From contig DATKRZ010000007.1 in the NCBI GenBank assembly GCA_035531955.1, positions 1 through 23,935 on the forward strand: 23,935 bases of DNA. Reading direction: 5' to 3'. The translations under genes were made by a program, and so were the position numbers. This document shows positions 7,223 to 15,678 of this stretch, one piece after another. The stretch comes from Bog-756 sp035531955. GTDB taxonomy: Bacteria > Actinomycetota > Acidimicrobiia > Acidimicrobiales > RAAP-2. The notes under the pieces were generated by a model. That model was not told where the DNA came from and searched no databases. It saw only the letters and a program-made list of their open reading frames with translations. Each line of letters opens with the position of its first letter. Within the stretch, counting starts at the first letter, position 1.

Positions 7223-8641
7223 ATGCAGCCGGTGCTCACCGTCTCGGAGATGAAGGTCGTCGACGCCGAGGCCCTGGCCTCGACCCCGGTCGACGTGCTG
7301 GTCGGCCGGGCCGGTCATGCGGTGGCCCTGGCCGCGCTCGACCTGCTGGGCGGCGCCTACGGCCGGCGGGTGGTGGCCGTCTGCGGCCGGGGCAACAACG
7401 GCGCCGACGGGCGGGTCGCCGCCCGGGTCCTGGCCGGACGCGGGGCCCGGGTCCGCACCGTCGAGGCCGGCACGGGGGGCGCGGTCGGCCCGGCCGACCT
7501 GGTCATCGATGCCGCCTACGGGACCGGCTTCCGCGGCGAGTACCGGGCGCCGGCCGTGGAGACCGGGACGCCGGTCCTGGCCGTCGACATCCCCTCCGGG
7601 GTCGAAGGGGACACCGGCCGTGCCTCGGGGACGCCACTGGCCGCCACCCGCACCGTCACCTTCGTGGCCCTGAAGCCCGGCCTGGTGCAGGGGGACGGGG
7701 CCATCCTGGCGGGATCGGTGTCGGTGGTCGACATCGGCCTCCCACCCGGAGATCCGGCCATCTCCGCCATGGCCGACGACGACGTGGCCCGCCTCCTCCC
7801 CCCCCGCCCCCGGGACGGCCACAAGTGGTCGGCCGCGGTGCTGGTGGTCGCCGGTTCGCCGGGGATGGCCGGGGCCGCCGCCCTGTGCGCCCGCTCCGCC
7901 TACCGCGCCGGGGCCGGCATGGTCCGCCTCGGCGTGCCCGGCGGGTCGCTGTCATCCGCACCCGCCTCGGAGGCGGTGGGCGTGGCCCTGCCAGGCGGGG
8001 GTTGGTCGGTGGAGGCGTTGGAGGCAGCCTCGCGCTGTGCCGCCGTGGTGGTCGGGCCCGGGCTGGGCCGCGATCCCGCCACCGCCGGCGAGGTCCGGCG
8101 ACTGGTGGGCGAATCACCCGTCCCGGTGCTGGTCGACGCCGACGGGCTGTTGGCCCTGGGCCGGCTCGACGGACGCACTCCGCTGGGCGCCCGGTCCCCG
8201 GTGGTGCTGACCCCCCACGACGGCGAGTACGAACAGCTGACCGGCCGGCGGCCGGGTCCCGACCGGATCGCCGCCGCCCGGCACCTGGCCAGTTGCTCGG
8301 GGGCGGTGGCTCTGGTCAAAGGGCCGACCACCGCCGTGGCGGCGCCGGGCGGGCGGGTCCTGCTCGGGCTGGCCGGCACCACCAACCTGGCCACCGCCGG
8401 CACCGGGGACGTCCTGTCCGGAGTGATCGGGGCGATGATCGCCCGGGGTGTGGCCCCGCATGAAGCGGCGGCGCTGGGCGCCCATATCCACGGCCGGGCC
8501 GGGGCCCGGGGGCCCGAAGAGGGCCTGGTGGCCGGTGACCTGCCCGACCTGGTCTCGTCGGTGCTGTCCGATCGGACGGCGCAGGCGGCGCCCCGCCGCC
8601 ACCGGTCCGGGGAGCAGCGGGGCGGTGGCCGGCATGGGTGA
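7223..8641 (+). CDS. nnr: Bifunctional NAD(P)H-hydrate epimerase / ADP-dependent dehydratase
   Basis: Encodes a 472-residue repair enzyme with two domains. The N-terminal YjeF_N domain (about residues 1-195) epimerises R and S forms of hydrated NAD(P)H and contains CGRGNNGADG at 54-63 and VLAVDIPSGVEGDTG. The C-terminal ribokinase-like carbohydrate-kinase domain (about 205-450) dehydrates S-NAD(P)HX and contains HKWSAAVLVVAGSPGMAGAA, TPHDGEYEQLTG and LATAGTGDVLSGVIGA, with D396 at the usual catalytic aspartate. Fusion of both activities is the normal bacterial arrangement. An Arg/Gly-rich tail follows the last domain. Its end overlaps the alr start by eight bases, and the nnr-alr neighbourhood resembles that in mycobacteria. 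Confidence 0.95.
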   Translation: MQPVLTVSEMKVVDAEALASTPVDVLVGRAGHAVALAALDLLGGAYGRRVVAVCGRGNNGADGRVAARVLAGRGARVRTVEAGTGGAVGPADLVIDAAYGTGFRGEYRAPAVETGTPVLAVDIPSGVEGDTGRASGTPLAATRTVTFVALKPGLVQGDGAILAGSVSVVDIGLPPGDPAISAMADDDVARLLPPRPRDGHKWSAAVLVVAGSPGMAGAAALCARSAYRAGAGMVRLGVPGGSLSSAPASEAVGVALPGGGWSVEALEAASRCAAVVVGPGLGRDPATAGEVRRLVGESPVPVLVDADGLLALGRLDGRTPLGARSPVVLTPHDGEYEQLTGRRPGPDRIAAARHLASCSGAVALVKGPTTAVAAPGGRVLLGLAGTTNLATAGTGDVLSGVIGAMIARGVAPHEAAALGAHIHGRAGARGPEEGLVAGDLPDLVSSVLSDRTAQAAPRRHRSGEQRGGGRHG

Positions 8642-9818
8642 CCGCTGGAGGCCGGCGTGGGCCGACATCGACCTCGGGGCCGTCCGCCACAACGCCGCCG
8701 TCCTCGTCCGCCTGGCCGGCCCGGCGGCCCTCTGTGCCGTGGTGAAGGCGGACGGTTACGGGCACGGCGACCTGTCCGTCGCCCGGGCGGCGTTGGAGGG
8801 CGGAGCCACCTGGCTGGCCGTCGCCCTGGTGGAAGAGGGCGTGGCCCTGCGCGACGGGGGGATCGACGCACCCATCCTCCTGCTGTCCGAGCCTCCGAGG
8901 GAGGCGATGGCCGAGGCGGTGGCCCGCGGCCTCGTCCCGACCGTGTACACCGCGGGAGGCCTCGAGGCGCTGGGCCGGGTGGTGGGCGACAGGGGCCTCC
9001 CCCCGCTCACCGTCCACCTCAAGGTGGACACCGGGATGCACCGGGTAGGGGCCGACGTCGGGGACGCCCCGGCACTGGCCGACACCATCGCCGCCGACCC
9101 CGGGCTCCGGCTGGGCGCGGTGTGGACCCATCTGGCTGTGGCCGACGGCGACGGGACCGACGACCGGGAGTTCACCCGCGCCCAGCTCCAGCGGTTCGAT
9201 GCGCTCCTGGCCGGCCTGGCGGCGGCGGGCCACCGGCCGGGGTTGACCCATGTGGCCAACTCCGCCGGCACCATCGCCGTGCCCGAGGCCCGGCGCGAAC
9301 TGGTGCGGTGCGGCATCGCCCTCTACGGGGTGGCCCCCACCGAGGCGCTGGCCGGGCAGCTGTCGTCGGCCCCCGGCGGCGGGCGGCTCCGGCCGGTCCT
9401 CTCCCTGCGCACCCGGGTCACCTTCGTCCGCGACCTCGATCCGGGCGAGCGGCCCTCCTACGGGCGGCGCCGGCCGCTGGCCCGGCGCTCCACGGTTGCC
9501 ACCGCGCCCATCGGGTACGCCGACGGGGTCCCCCGTCGCCTGTTCGACCAGGGCGGGGAGGTGCTGGTCCGGGGGATCCGCCGGCCCCTGGCCGGCACGG
9601 TCACGATGGACCAGATCGTGATCGACTGCGGACCGGTCGGGACCGATCCGGTGGCGGTGGGGGACGAGGTGGTGCTGCTCGGGCGGCAGGGATCCGAGGA
9701 GGTCTCCGCCTCCGAGTGGGCCGACCTGCTCGGCACCATCAGCTACGAGGTGCTGTGCGACATCGGTCCCCGGGTGCCCCGGCTGCTCACCGACGACCTG
9801 GCCGGGTCCCCGGACTGA
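8634..9818 (+). CDS. alr: Alanine racemase
   Basis: Encodes a 394-residue PLP-dependent alanine racemase supplying D-alanine for peptidoglycan. The PLP-binding lysine is K38 in AVVKADGYGHG, at the start of the TIM-barrel domain that begins RPAWADIDLGAVRHN. HLKVDTGMHRVG and RCGIALYGVAP are further barrel motifs. The catalytic tyrosine of the second subunit is expected in PSYGRRRPL, and the PIGYADGVPRR and GTVTMDQIVID motifs of the C-terminal beta domain follow. The ATG at 8634 overlaps nnr by eight bases; an in-frame GTG at 8625 is an alternative. All catalytic positions appear intact and the length is standard. Confidence 0.97.
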   Translation: MGDRWRPAWADIDLGAVRHNAAVLVRLAGPAALCAVVKADGYGHGDLSVARAALEGGATWLAVALVEEGVALRDGGIDAPILLLSEPPREAMAEAVARGLVPTVYTAGGLEALGRVVGDRGLPPLTVHLKVDTGMHRVGADVGDAPALADTIAADPGLRLGAVWTHLAVADGDGTDDREFTRAQLQRFDALLAGLAAAGHRPGLTHVANSAGTIAVPEARRELVRCGIALYGVAPTEALAGQLSSAPGGGRLRPVLSLRTRVTFVRDLDPGERPSYGRRRPLARRSTVATAPIGYADGVPRRLFDQGGEVLVRGIRRPLAGTVTMDQIVIDCGPVGTDPVAVGDEVVLLGRQGSEEVSASEWADLLGTISYEVLCDIGPRVPRLLTDDLAGSPD

Positions 9819-9867
9819 CGCCCGCGGTCGGCCCCTGATCGCCGACGGGCCCGTGCGCTCCGGGCAG

Positions 9868-9873
9868 TACCAT
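9868..9873 (+). promoter_or_regulatory. -10 box of probable leaderless udg promoter
   Basis: TACCAT, in the context CAGTACCAT, ends six bases before a GTG at 9880. That GTG fits the expected beginning of the uracil-DNA glycosylase better than the upstream in-frame GTG at 9853, because the box would otherwise lie inside the coding sequence. No ribosome-binding site precedes 9880. Confidence 0.45.
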
Positions 9874-9879
9874 TCGGCA

Positions 9880-10446
9880 GTGGCACCGGGGACCGATCTG
9901 TCCGAGCTCGCCCGCCAGGCGTCCGGCTGCACCCGGTGCCCGCTGTCGGTCCACCGGACCCAGGTGGTCTTCGGGGTCGGGGACCCCGATGCCGACCTGA
10001 TGTTCGTCGGCGAGGCTCCCGGCCGTGACGAGGATCTCCAGGGCGAGCCCTTCGTCGGCCGGTCCGGCCGCCTGCTCGACCGGCTGATCGAAGAGGAGCT
10101 CGGTGTCGACCGGAGCCGCTGCTACATCGCCAATGTGGTCAAGTGCCGGCCACCGGACAACCGCGACCCCCGTCCCGACGAGATCGCCGCCTGCCGTCCG
10201 TACCTGACCGCCCAGATCGAGCTGGTCGGGGCGGTGGTGGTGGTGACCCTGGGCAACTTCGCCACCAAGCTGCTCCTCGGCACCGACCTCGGGATCACCA
10301 GGGTGCGGGGCCGGTCGTACCCGATGGGGGAGCGCCACCTGGTGCCCACCTACCACCCGGCGGCCGCGCTGCGCTCCGGGGGCGTGGTCGTGGCCGAGAT
10401 GCGCGCCGACCTGATCCGGGCCAAACAGCTGATGGGGTGGGGCTGA
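9880..10446 (+). CDS. udg: Type-4 uracil-DNA glycosylase (iron-sulfur family)
   Basis: Encodes a 188-residue family 4 uracil-DNA glycosylase, which excises uracil arising by cytosine deamination and begins base-excision repair. Four cysteines in the family pattern, C17, C20, C89 and C105, should bind a 4Fe-4S cluster. The uracil pocket motif is GEAPGRDEDLQGEPFVGRSG at 44-63 and the second active-site motif is PTYHPAAALR with H159. An in-frame GTG at 9853 would add nine residues; I prefer 9880 because a -10-like box lies between the two and the shorter form starts just before the conserved region. It sits between alr and tsaE, four bases ahead of tsaE. Related family 5 enzymes are less likely given this motif set. 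Confidence 0.93.
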   Translation: MAPGTDLSELARQASGCTRCPLSVHRTQVVFGVGDPDADLMFVGEAPGRDEDLQGEPFVGRSGRLLDRLIEEELGVDRSRCYIANVVKCRPPDNRDPRPDEIAACRPYLTAQIELVGAVVVVTLGNFATKLLLGTDLGITRVRGRSYPMGERHLVPTYHPAAALRSGGVVVAEMRADLIRAKQLMGWG

Positions 10447-10450
10447 CGGG

Positions 10451-10999
10451 GTGCGGATCGTGAGTGGTCCGGCCCCGCTCGCCCTCCGGACCTCCGGCCC
10501 GGAGCAGACCCGGTCGATGGGCCGCGCCCTCGCCCGACTCTGCGCGCCCGGGGACATGGTCCTGCTGGCCGGGGGCCTGGGCGCGGGCAAGACCACCTTC
10601 GCCCAGGGGTTCGGGGCGGGGCTCGGTATCACCGAGCCCATCACCAGCCCCACCTTCACCCTGGTCCGCCACTACCCGGTGACCGGTCCGGCGGGCGGGG
10701 CGGGCAACCCCGACCGGGTGCGCACCCTCTTGCACGCCGACGTCTACCGGCTCGACCGAGTCCACGAGATCGTCGATCTCGGCCTGGGCCAACTGGTGGA
10801 GGACGGCGGCGTGGCGCTGGTCGAGTGGGGCGACGTGGCCGGGCCGGTCCTGGACGAGGGCTCCCTGACCGTCGCCCTGTCCGCGGAGGGCGAGGACGAC
10901 GACCGGCGGTCGATCTCGGTCCGGGCCGTCGGGTCCGCCTGGGCCTCCCGCTGGGCGGCGCTGCGGGACGGGCTCTCACCCTGGCGGGTGGCGGCGTGA
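10451..10999 (+). CDS. tsaE: tRNA t6A biosynthesis ATPase TsaE
   Basis: Encodes a 182-residue TsaE, the ATPase that works with TsaB and TsaD to attach the threonylcarbamoyl group to A37 of ANN-decoding tRNAs. The Walker A loop is GGLGAGKTTF at 41-50, followed by the family's SPTFTLV (66-72), HADVYRL (95-101) and LVEWGD (123-128). A short Gly-rich insert (about residues 77-92) lengthens the region between SPTFTLV and HADVYRL. The GTG at 10451 follows udg by four bases; another GTG at 10460 is possible. The stop overlaps the tsaB GTG by four bases. The tsaE-tsaB-rimI-tsaD order is classic for Actinobacteria. Confidence 0.96.
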   Translation: MRIVSGPAPLALRTSGPEQTRSMGRALARLCAPGDMVLLAGGLGAGKTTFAQGFGAGLGITEPITSPTFTLVRHYPVTGPAGGAGNPDRVRTLLHADVYRLDRVHEIVDLGLGQLVEDGGVALVEWGDVAGPVLDEGSLTVALSAEGEDDDRRSISVRAVGSAWASRWAALRDGLSPWRVAA

Positions 11000-11823
11000 C
11001 CCTGCTGGCCATCGAGTCGGCCACCGACTCGGTCGGGGTCGGGCTGATCCGCCACGACGGGGGATCCGCCGAGCGCGTCCACGCCGGGGGCCGGGCCCAC
11101 GCCGAGCTGCTGGCCCCGGCCATCGAGGAGGTGTGCGCGGTCTCGGGGACCGAGCTGGCCGCCATCGAGCGGATCGCCGTCGACATCGGGCCCGGCCTGT
11201 TCACCGGGCTGCGGGTGGGCGTGGCGACGGCCAAGGCCCTGGCCTGGTCCCTGTCCGTCCCGCTGCTCGGGGTCAGCAGCCTCGACATACTGGCGGCGGC
11301 GGCGGCGGAGACGGCACCTGGCCCCGGCCCGGCCGGGGCGGTGGCCGCGGTGGTGGACGCCCGCCGCGGCGAGGTGTTCGCGGCGGCCTACCGCTTCGAC
11401 CGTGCCGGGCCCGACCCGCAGGACCCCGATCGGGACGCACACCCGATCGACCCCGGGGCCGTCCGCCTCGACCAGCCCGGGGCGATCTCCCCCGAGGCGC
11501 TGGTGGCCTGGCTTTCGGTCCTGGCCGCCGAGACCGGCCGGGTGCAGGTGGTCGGGGACGGGGCCGTCCGCTATCTCGGGCTCCTGTCGGGGCACGACGG
11601 CCTCGATCTCGACCTGGCCGGCCGGCTGGTCGCTCCCCCCCCGCTGGCCCTGGCCCGGCTGGCCCTCGCCCGCCTGTCCCGGGGGGCGGCAACCACGGCG
11701 CCGGCGGCCCTTGTGCCGGACTACCGCCGGCAGGCGGATGCGCGCATCAACTGGGAGCAGCGCCTCCCCCGACCGCACGAGCCGCAGGGCGGGGCGGGCC
11801 GACAGGGCGCAGGACGCTTGTGA
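10996..11823 (+). CDS. tsaB: tRNA t6A biosynthesis protein TsaB
   Basis: Encodes a 275-residue TsaB, the ASKHA-fold partner and scaffold of TsaD in the t6A complex. The N-terminus LLAIESATDSVGVGL is the first ASKHA strand-turn. RAHAELLAPAIEEV and DIGPGLFTGLRVGVATAKAL (63-82) are the strongest family signatures, and VVDARRGEVFAAAY follows. The C-terminal half is more variable, with a Pro/Asp-rich loop around residues 136-158. Like other TsaB proteins it lacks the HxxxH metal site found in TsaD. The GTG start overlaps the tsaE stop and its own stop overlaps the rimI GTG, each in the string GTGA, so the three genes should be translationally coupled. Confidence 0.95.
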   Translation: MTLLAIESATDSVGVGLIRHDGGSAERVHAGGRAHAELLAPAIEEVCAVSGTELAAIERIAVDIGPGLFTGLRVGVATAKALAWSLSVPLLGVSSLDILAAAAAETAPGPGPAGAVAAVVDARRGEVFAAAYRFDRAGPDPQDPDRDAHPIDPGAVRLDQPGAISPEALVAWLSVLAAETGRVQVVGDGAVRYLGLLSGHDGLDLDLAGRLVAPPPLALARLALARLSRGAATTAPAALVPDYRRQADARINWEQRLPRPHEPQGGAGRQGAGRL

Positions 11824-12377
11824 CCGCCCGACCCGACCGGTCCGAGGCACCGGTGCAGGTGATCGTCGCCCCGATGCGCACCAGGGACCTCCGGGGGGTC
11901 CTGCGCATCGAGGAGGCCGTGTTCCCCCAGCCGTGGTCGCACCGGCTGTTCGTGGAGGAGCTCTCCCAGCGGCGGTCCCGCGCCTACCGCGCCGCCTGGG
12001 TGGGTCGGGAGATCGTCGGATTCGCCGGGCAGATGTTCATCGACGACGAGTCGCACGTGAACAACATCGCCGTCGACCCGGACTGGCAGGGCCGGGGCCT
12101 CGGTGCGGCGCTGCTGTTGGACCTGATCCGGACCGGGCTGGCCCGCGGCGCCCGTCATCTCACCCTCGAGGTCCGGGTGGGGAACGGTCCGGCGCTGGCC
12201 CTCTACGGGCGGTTCGGCCTGGCCCCGGTGGGCGTGCGTCCCAACTACTACCCGGCGTCCGGCGAGGATGCCCTGGTCATGTGGGCCCGCGACGTCGACT
12301 CGGAGTCGTATGCCGACCGCCTCGGTGCCATCGAAGCCTCGCTGCCCGGCGATCTCGAGGTCACCACACGGCAGTGA
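11820..12377 (+). CDS. rimI: Ribosomal-protein-alanine N-acetyltransferase RimI (GNAT)
   Basis: Encodes a 185-residue GNAT acetyltransferase of the RimI type, which in characterised bacteria acetylates the N-terminal alanine of ribosomal protein S18. The fold is visible from MRTRDLRGVLRIEEAVFPQPW (about 19-39), the substrate loop NNIAVDPDWQ, the acetyl-CoA pyrophosphate loop QGRGLGAA at 90-97, the LEVRVGNGPALALYGRFGL segment with E107 and Y119, and the terminal PNYYPASGEDALVMW. An extra tail of about 35 residues follows the core. The GTG at 11820 overlaps tsaB by four bases. Its actual substrate here is inferred from position between tsaB and tsaD, as in mycobacteria. Confidence 0.93.
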   Translation: MTARPDRSEAPVQVIVAPMRTRDLRGVLRIEEAVFPQPWSHRLFVEELSQRRSRAYRAAWVGREIVGFAGQMFIDDESHVNNIAVDPDWQGRGLGAALLLDLIRTGLARGARHLTLEVRVGNGPALALYGRFGLAPVGVRPNYYPASGEDALVMWARDVDSESYADRLGAIEASLPGDLEVTTRQ

Positions 12378-12429
12378 CGGGGTGGGGGCGGGCTGCCCCA
12401 CCGACCCGGTCCCGCCGGTCCACCGCCGT

Positions 12430-12457
12430 TTGCCCTGGTCACAGGGTCCGGTAGTCT
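12430..12457 (+). promoter_or_regulatory. Promoter for tsaD, probably leaderless
   Basis: TTGCCC at 12430-12435 and TAGTCT at 12452-12457 are spaced by 16 bases. The -10 box ends six bases before the tsaD ATG, so transcription is expected to begin at or within a base or two of the start codon. No ribosome-binding site is visible. This separates tsaD from tsaE-tsaB-rimI by an 86-base gap. Confidence 0.6.
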
Positions 12458-12463
12458 CCGGTC

Positions 12464-13483
12464 ATGGCCGGAGACCTCCCGGCGCGGGTCCTCGGGATCG
12501 AGACCTCGTGCGACGAGACGGCGGCCGCCGTGGTCGACGGCGGGTCGGTCATCGTGTCATCGGTGGTGAGCAGCCAGATCGCACTCCACGAGCGCTACGG
12601 CGGGGTGGTCCCCGAGCTGGCCGGTCGGGCCCACGTGGAGCTGCTGACCCCGGTGCTGGCCGAGGCGCTCGAAGGGGCGGGGACCGATTCCTCCGGGCGG
12701 GGGATCGACGCGGTGGCCGTCACCCACGGGCCGGGCCTCATCGGGTCGCTGCTGGTGGGCGTGGCCGAGGCCAAGGCCCTGTCGCTGGCCTGGGGCGTCC
12801 CCCTGATCGGGGTCAACCATCTCGAGGCCCACCTCTTCGCCTCGCTGCTGGAACAGCCGGATCTCGGGTGGCCGCTGGCCGTGCTGCTGGTCTCGGGCGG
12901 CCACACCCTGCTCATCGAGGTCTCCGAGCCGGGCTCCTACCGTCTGCTCGGCCAGACCGTCGACGACGCCGCCGGGGAGGCCTTCGACAAGGTCGCCCGT
13001 TTCCTCGGACTGGGTTACCCGGGTGGGCCGGCGATCGACCGGGTGGCCGACGAGGGGGACCCGAACGCCTTCGCCTTCCCGAGGTCGCTGCCCGGTGACG
13101 ACTACGACTTCTCCTTCAGCGGGCTGAAGACGTCGGTGGTCAACACGGTGCGGAAGCATCCCGATGCCAGCACCGCCGACGTGGCGGCGTCGTTCCGGCT
13201 GGCGGTTGTGGACGTGCTGGTCGCCCGGGCGCTGAAGGCCGCCGCCGACGTGGGGGCGAAGGCGGTGTGCCTCGCCGGCGGCGTGGCCGCCAACTCGCTG
13301 TTGCGCCGGCGGATCGAGGAGGCGTGCGCCGACGAGGGGATCGGGGCGTTCCTGCCCAGCCGGGCCCTGTGCACGGACAACGCCGCCATGGTGGCGGCGG
13401 CCGGGTGGTGGCGGCTGCACCACGGGTCGCCGAGCCCGCTGACGCTCGGTGCCGATCCCAATCTGCGGCTGGCGACGGTCTGA
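12464..13483 (+). CDS. tsaD: tRNA N6-adenosine threonylcarbamoyltransferase TsaD
   Basis: Encodes a 339-residue TsaD (Kae1/Qri7 family), the catalytic subunit that transfers the threonylcarbamoyl group from threonylcarbamoyl-AMP to A37 of tRNA. The metal-binding HxxxH is in VNHLEAHLFA with H119 and H123, and the third ligand is expected at D305 in CTDNAAM. Other family blocks are LGIETSCDETAAAVV, THGPGLIGSLLVGV, VSGGHTLL, DDAAGEAFDKVARFLGLGYP and LAGGVAANSLLRRR. Length is typical (about 335-345). The ATG at 12464 is fixed by the closely spaced promoter and the fit of the N-terminus. It precedes the heat-shock operon. Confidence 0.98.
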   Translation: MAGDLPARVLGIETSCDETAAAVVDGGSVIVSSVVSSQIALHERYGGVVPELAGRAHVELLTPVLAEALEGAGTDSSGRGIDAVAVTHGPGLIGSLLVGVAEAKALSLAWGVPLIGVNHLEAHLFASLLEQPDLGWPLAVLLVSGGHTLLIEVSEPGSYRLLGQTVDDAAGEAFDKVARFLGLGYPGGPAIDRVADEGDPNAFAFPRSLPGDDYDFSFSGLKTSVVNTVRKHPDASTADVAASFRLAVVDVLVARALKAAADVGAKAVCLAGGVAANSLLRRRIEEACADEGIGAFLPSRALCTDNAAMVAAAGWWRLHHGSPSPLTLGADPNLRLATV

Positions 13484-13496
13484 GCGGGCCGATCGG

Positions 13497-13523
13497 CTGG
13501 CACTCGCCGTCGCCGGTTGCCAA
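13497..13523 (+). promoter_or_regulatory. Upstream CIRCE-like HrcA operator (degenerate)
   Basis: CTGGCACTC, nine spacer bases, then GGTTGCCAA. The consensus is TTAGCACTC-N9-GAGTGCTAA, with C allowed in actinobacterial half-sites. The left arm is near-consensus and the right arm differs at the second and third positions. It overlaps the -35 element of the groES promoter. Degenerate, but supported by the stronger copy 48 bases downstream. Confidence 0.6.
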
Positions 13524-13545
13524 GCGCCTCAGGGATCGCTATCGT
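13517..13545 (+). promoter_or_regulatory. groES-groEL promoter
   Basis: TTGCCA at 13517-13522 and TATCGT at 13540-13545 with an ideal 17-base spacer. Transcription should start near 13552, inside the second CIRCE, leaving a short leader of about 44 nt with AGGAGG at 13583-13588. The -35 lies in the right arm of the first CIRCE and the last base of the -10 is the first base of the second. Confidence 0.75.
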
Positions 13546-13571
13546 TGGCACTCTCAACCCTCGACTGCTAA
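13545..13571 (+). promoter_or_regulatory. CIRCE element (HrcA operator)
   Basis: TTGGCACTC, nine spacer bases, then GACTGCTAA. The right arm matches GAGTGCTAA at eight of nine positions and the left arm matches TTAGCACTC at eight of nine. It covers the expected start of transcription of groES-groEL, so bound HrcA repressor would block initiation and heat stress would relieve it. The hrcA gene itself is not in the window. Confidence 0.85.
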
Positions 13572-13595
13572 CGCGTGCCACAGGAGGCCGAACCC

Positions 13596-13888
13596 ATGAG
13601 TCTGCAACCCCTCGACGACCGCATCGTCGTCCGCCCCAACGAATCCGAGGAGACCACCGCCTCGGGCCTGGTCATCCCCGACACGGCCAAGGAGAAGCCC
13701 CAGCAGGGCGAGGTCCTGGCCGTCGGCCCGGGCCGCCGGGCCGAGGCCTCCGGCGAGCTGATCCCGCTCGAGCTCTCGGTGGGCGACACCGTGGTGTACT
13801 CCAAGTACGGGGGCACCGAGATCACCTCCGACGGCGAAGATCTCCTCATCCTGTCGAGCCGGGACGTCCTGGCCAAGGTGGCCAAGTA

Positions 13889-13889
<1 letters not shown>
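13596..13889 (+). CDS. groES: Co-chaperonin GroES
   Basis: Encodes a 97-residue GroES, the heptameric lid of the GroEL folding chamber. It starts SLQPLDDRIVVRPNE, has the mobile GroEL-binding loop at about residues 17-34 (SEETTASGLVIPDTAKEK), and contains GEVLAVGPG and the C-terminal LILSSRDVLAKV. The ATG at 13596 is preceded by AGGAGG with about seven bases spacing; an in-frame GTG at 13575 would place the ribosome-binding site inside the gene and is rejected. Length is normal. The TAA stop shares one base with the groEL ATG (TAATG). Two CIRCE-like sites upstream indicate HrcA-controlled heat-shock expression. Confidence 0.98.
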
Positions 13890-15550
<1,661 letters not shown>

Positions 15551-15556
15551 CCCCGC

Positions 15557-15578
15557 TCCGACCCCCTCGGGGGCCGGA
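15557..15578 (+). terminator. Hairpin downstream of groEL, probable terminator
   Basis: Starting seven bases after the groEL stop, TCCG-A-CCCCC faces GGGGG-C-CGGA, giving a GC-rich stem of about eight to nine pairs with one mismatch and a tight loop. No T-tract follows, but a new promoter-like box at 15663 and a new gene at 15679 fit termination here. A second, weaker hairpin around 15580-15595 follows. Confidence 0.5.
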
Positions 15579-15662
15579 GGCGCAGCTTCGCGCAGCCCCG
15601 TGTCGGTGAGCCGGTCGGATCCTCGGGTCCGGCCGGCCGCCGCGTGGGCCTCGCCCTCCCCC

Positions 15663-15668
15663 TAACCT
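15663..15668 (+). promoter_or_regulatory. -10 box upstream of the NUDIX gene
   Basis: TAACCT ends ten bases before the ATG at 15679. The spacing is slightly longer than at glmS, nnr, udg and tsaD, giving a leader of zero to four bases. No ribosome-binding site is evident, so near-leaderless initiation is likely. Confidence 0.45.
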
Positions 15669-15678
15669 GGATCCCTCC

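Noticed and set aside
9853..9879. Upstream GTG start for the uracil-DNA glycosylase.
   Set aside because: It would put the TACCAT box inside the coding sequence and adds nine unconserved residues. The GTG at 9880 fits the leaderless pattern; still not proven.
13575..13595. Upstream GTG start for groES.
   Set aside because: It would place the AGGAGG ribosome-binding site inside the coding region; the ATG at 13596 has ideal spacing and the conserved N-terminus.
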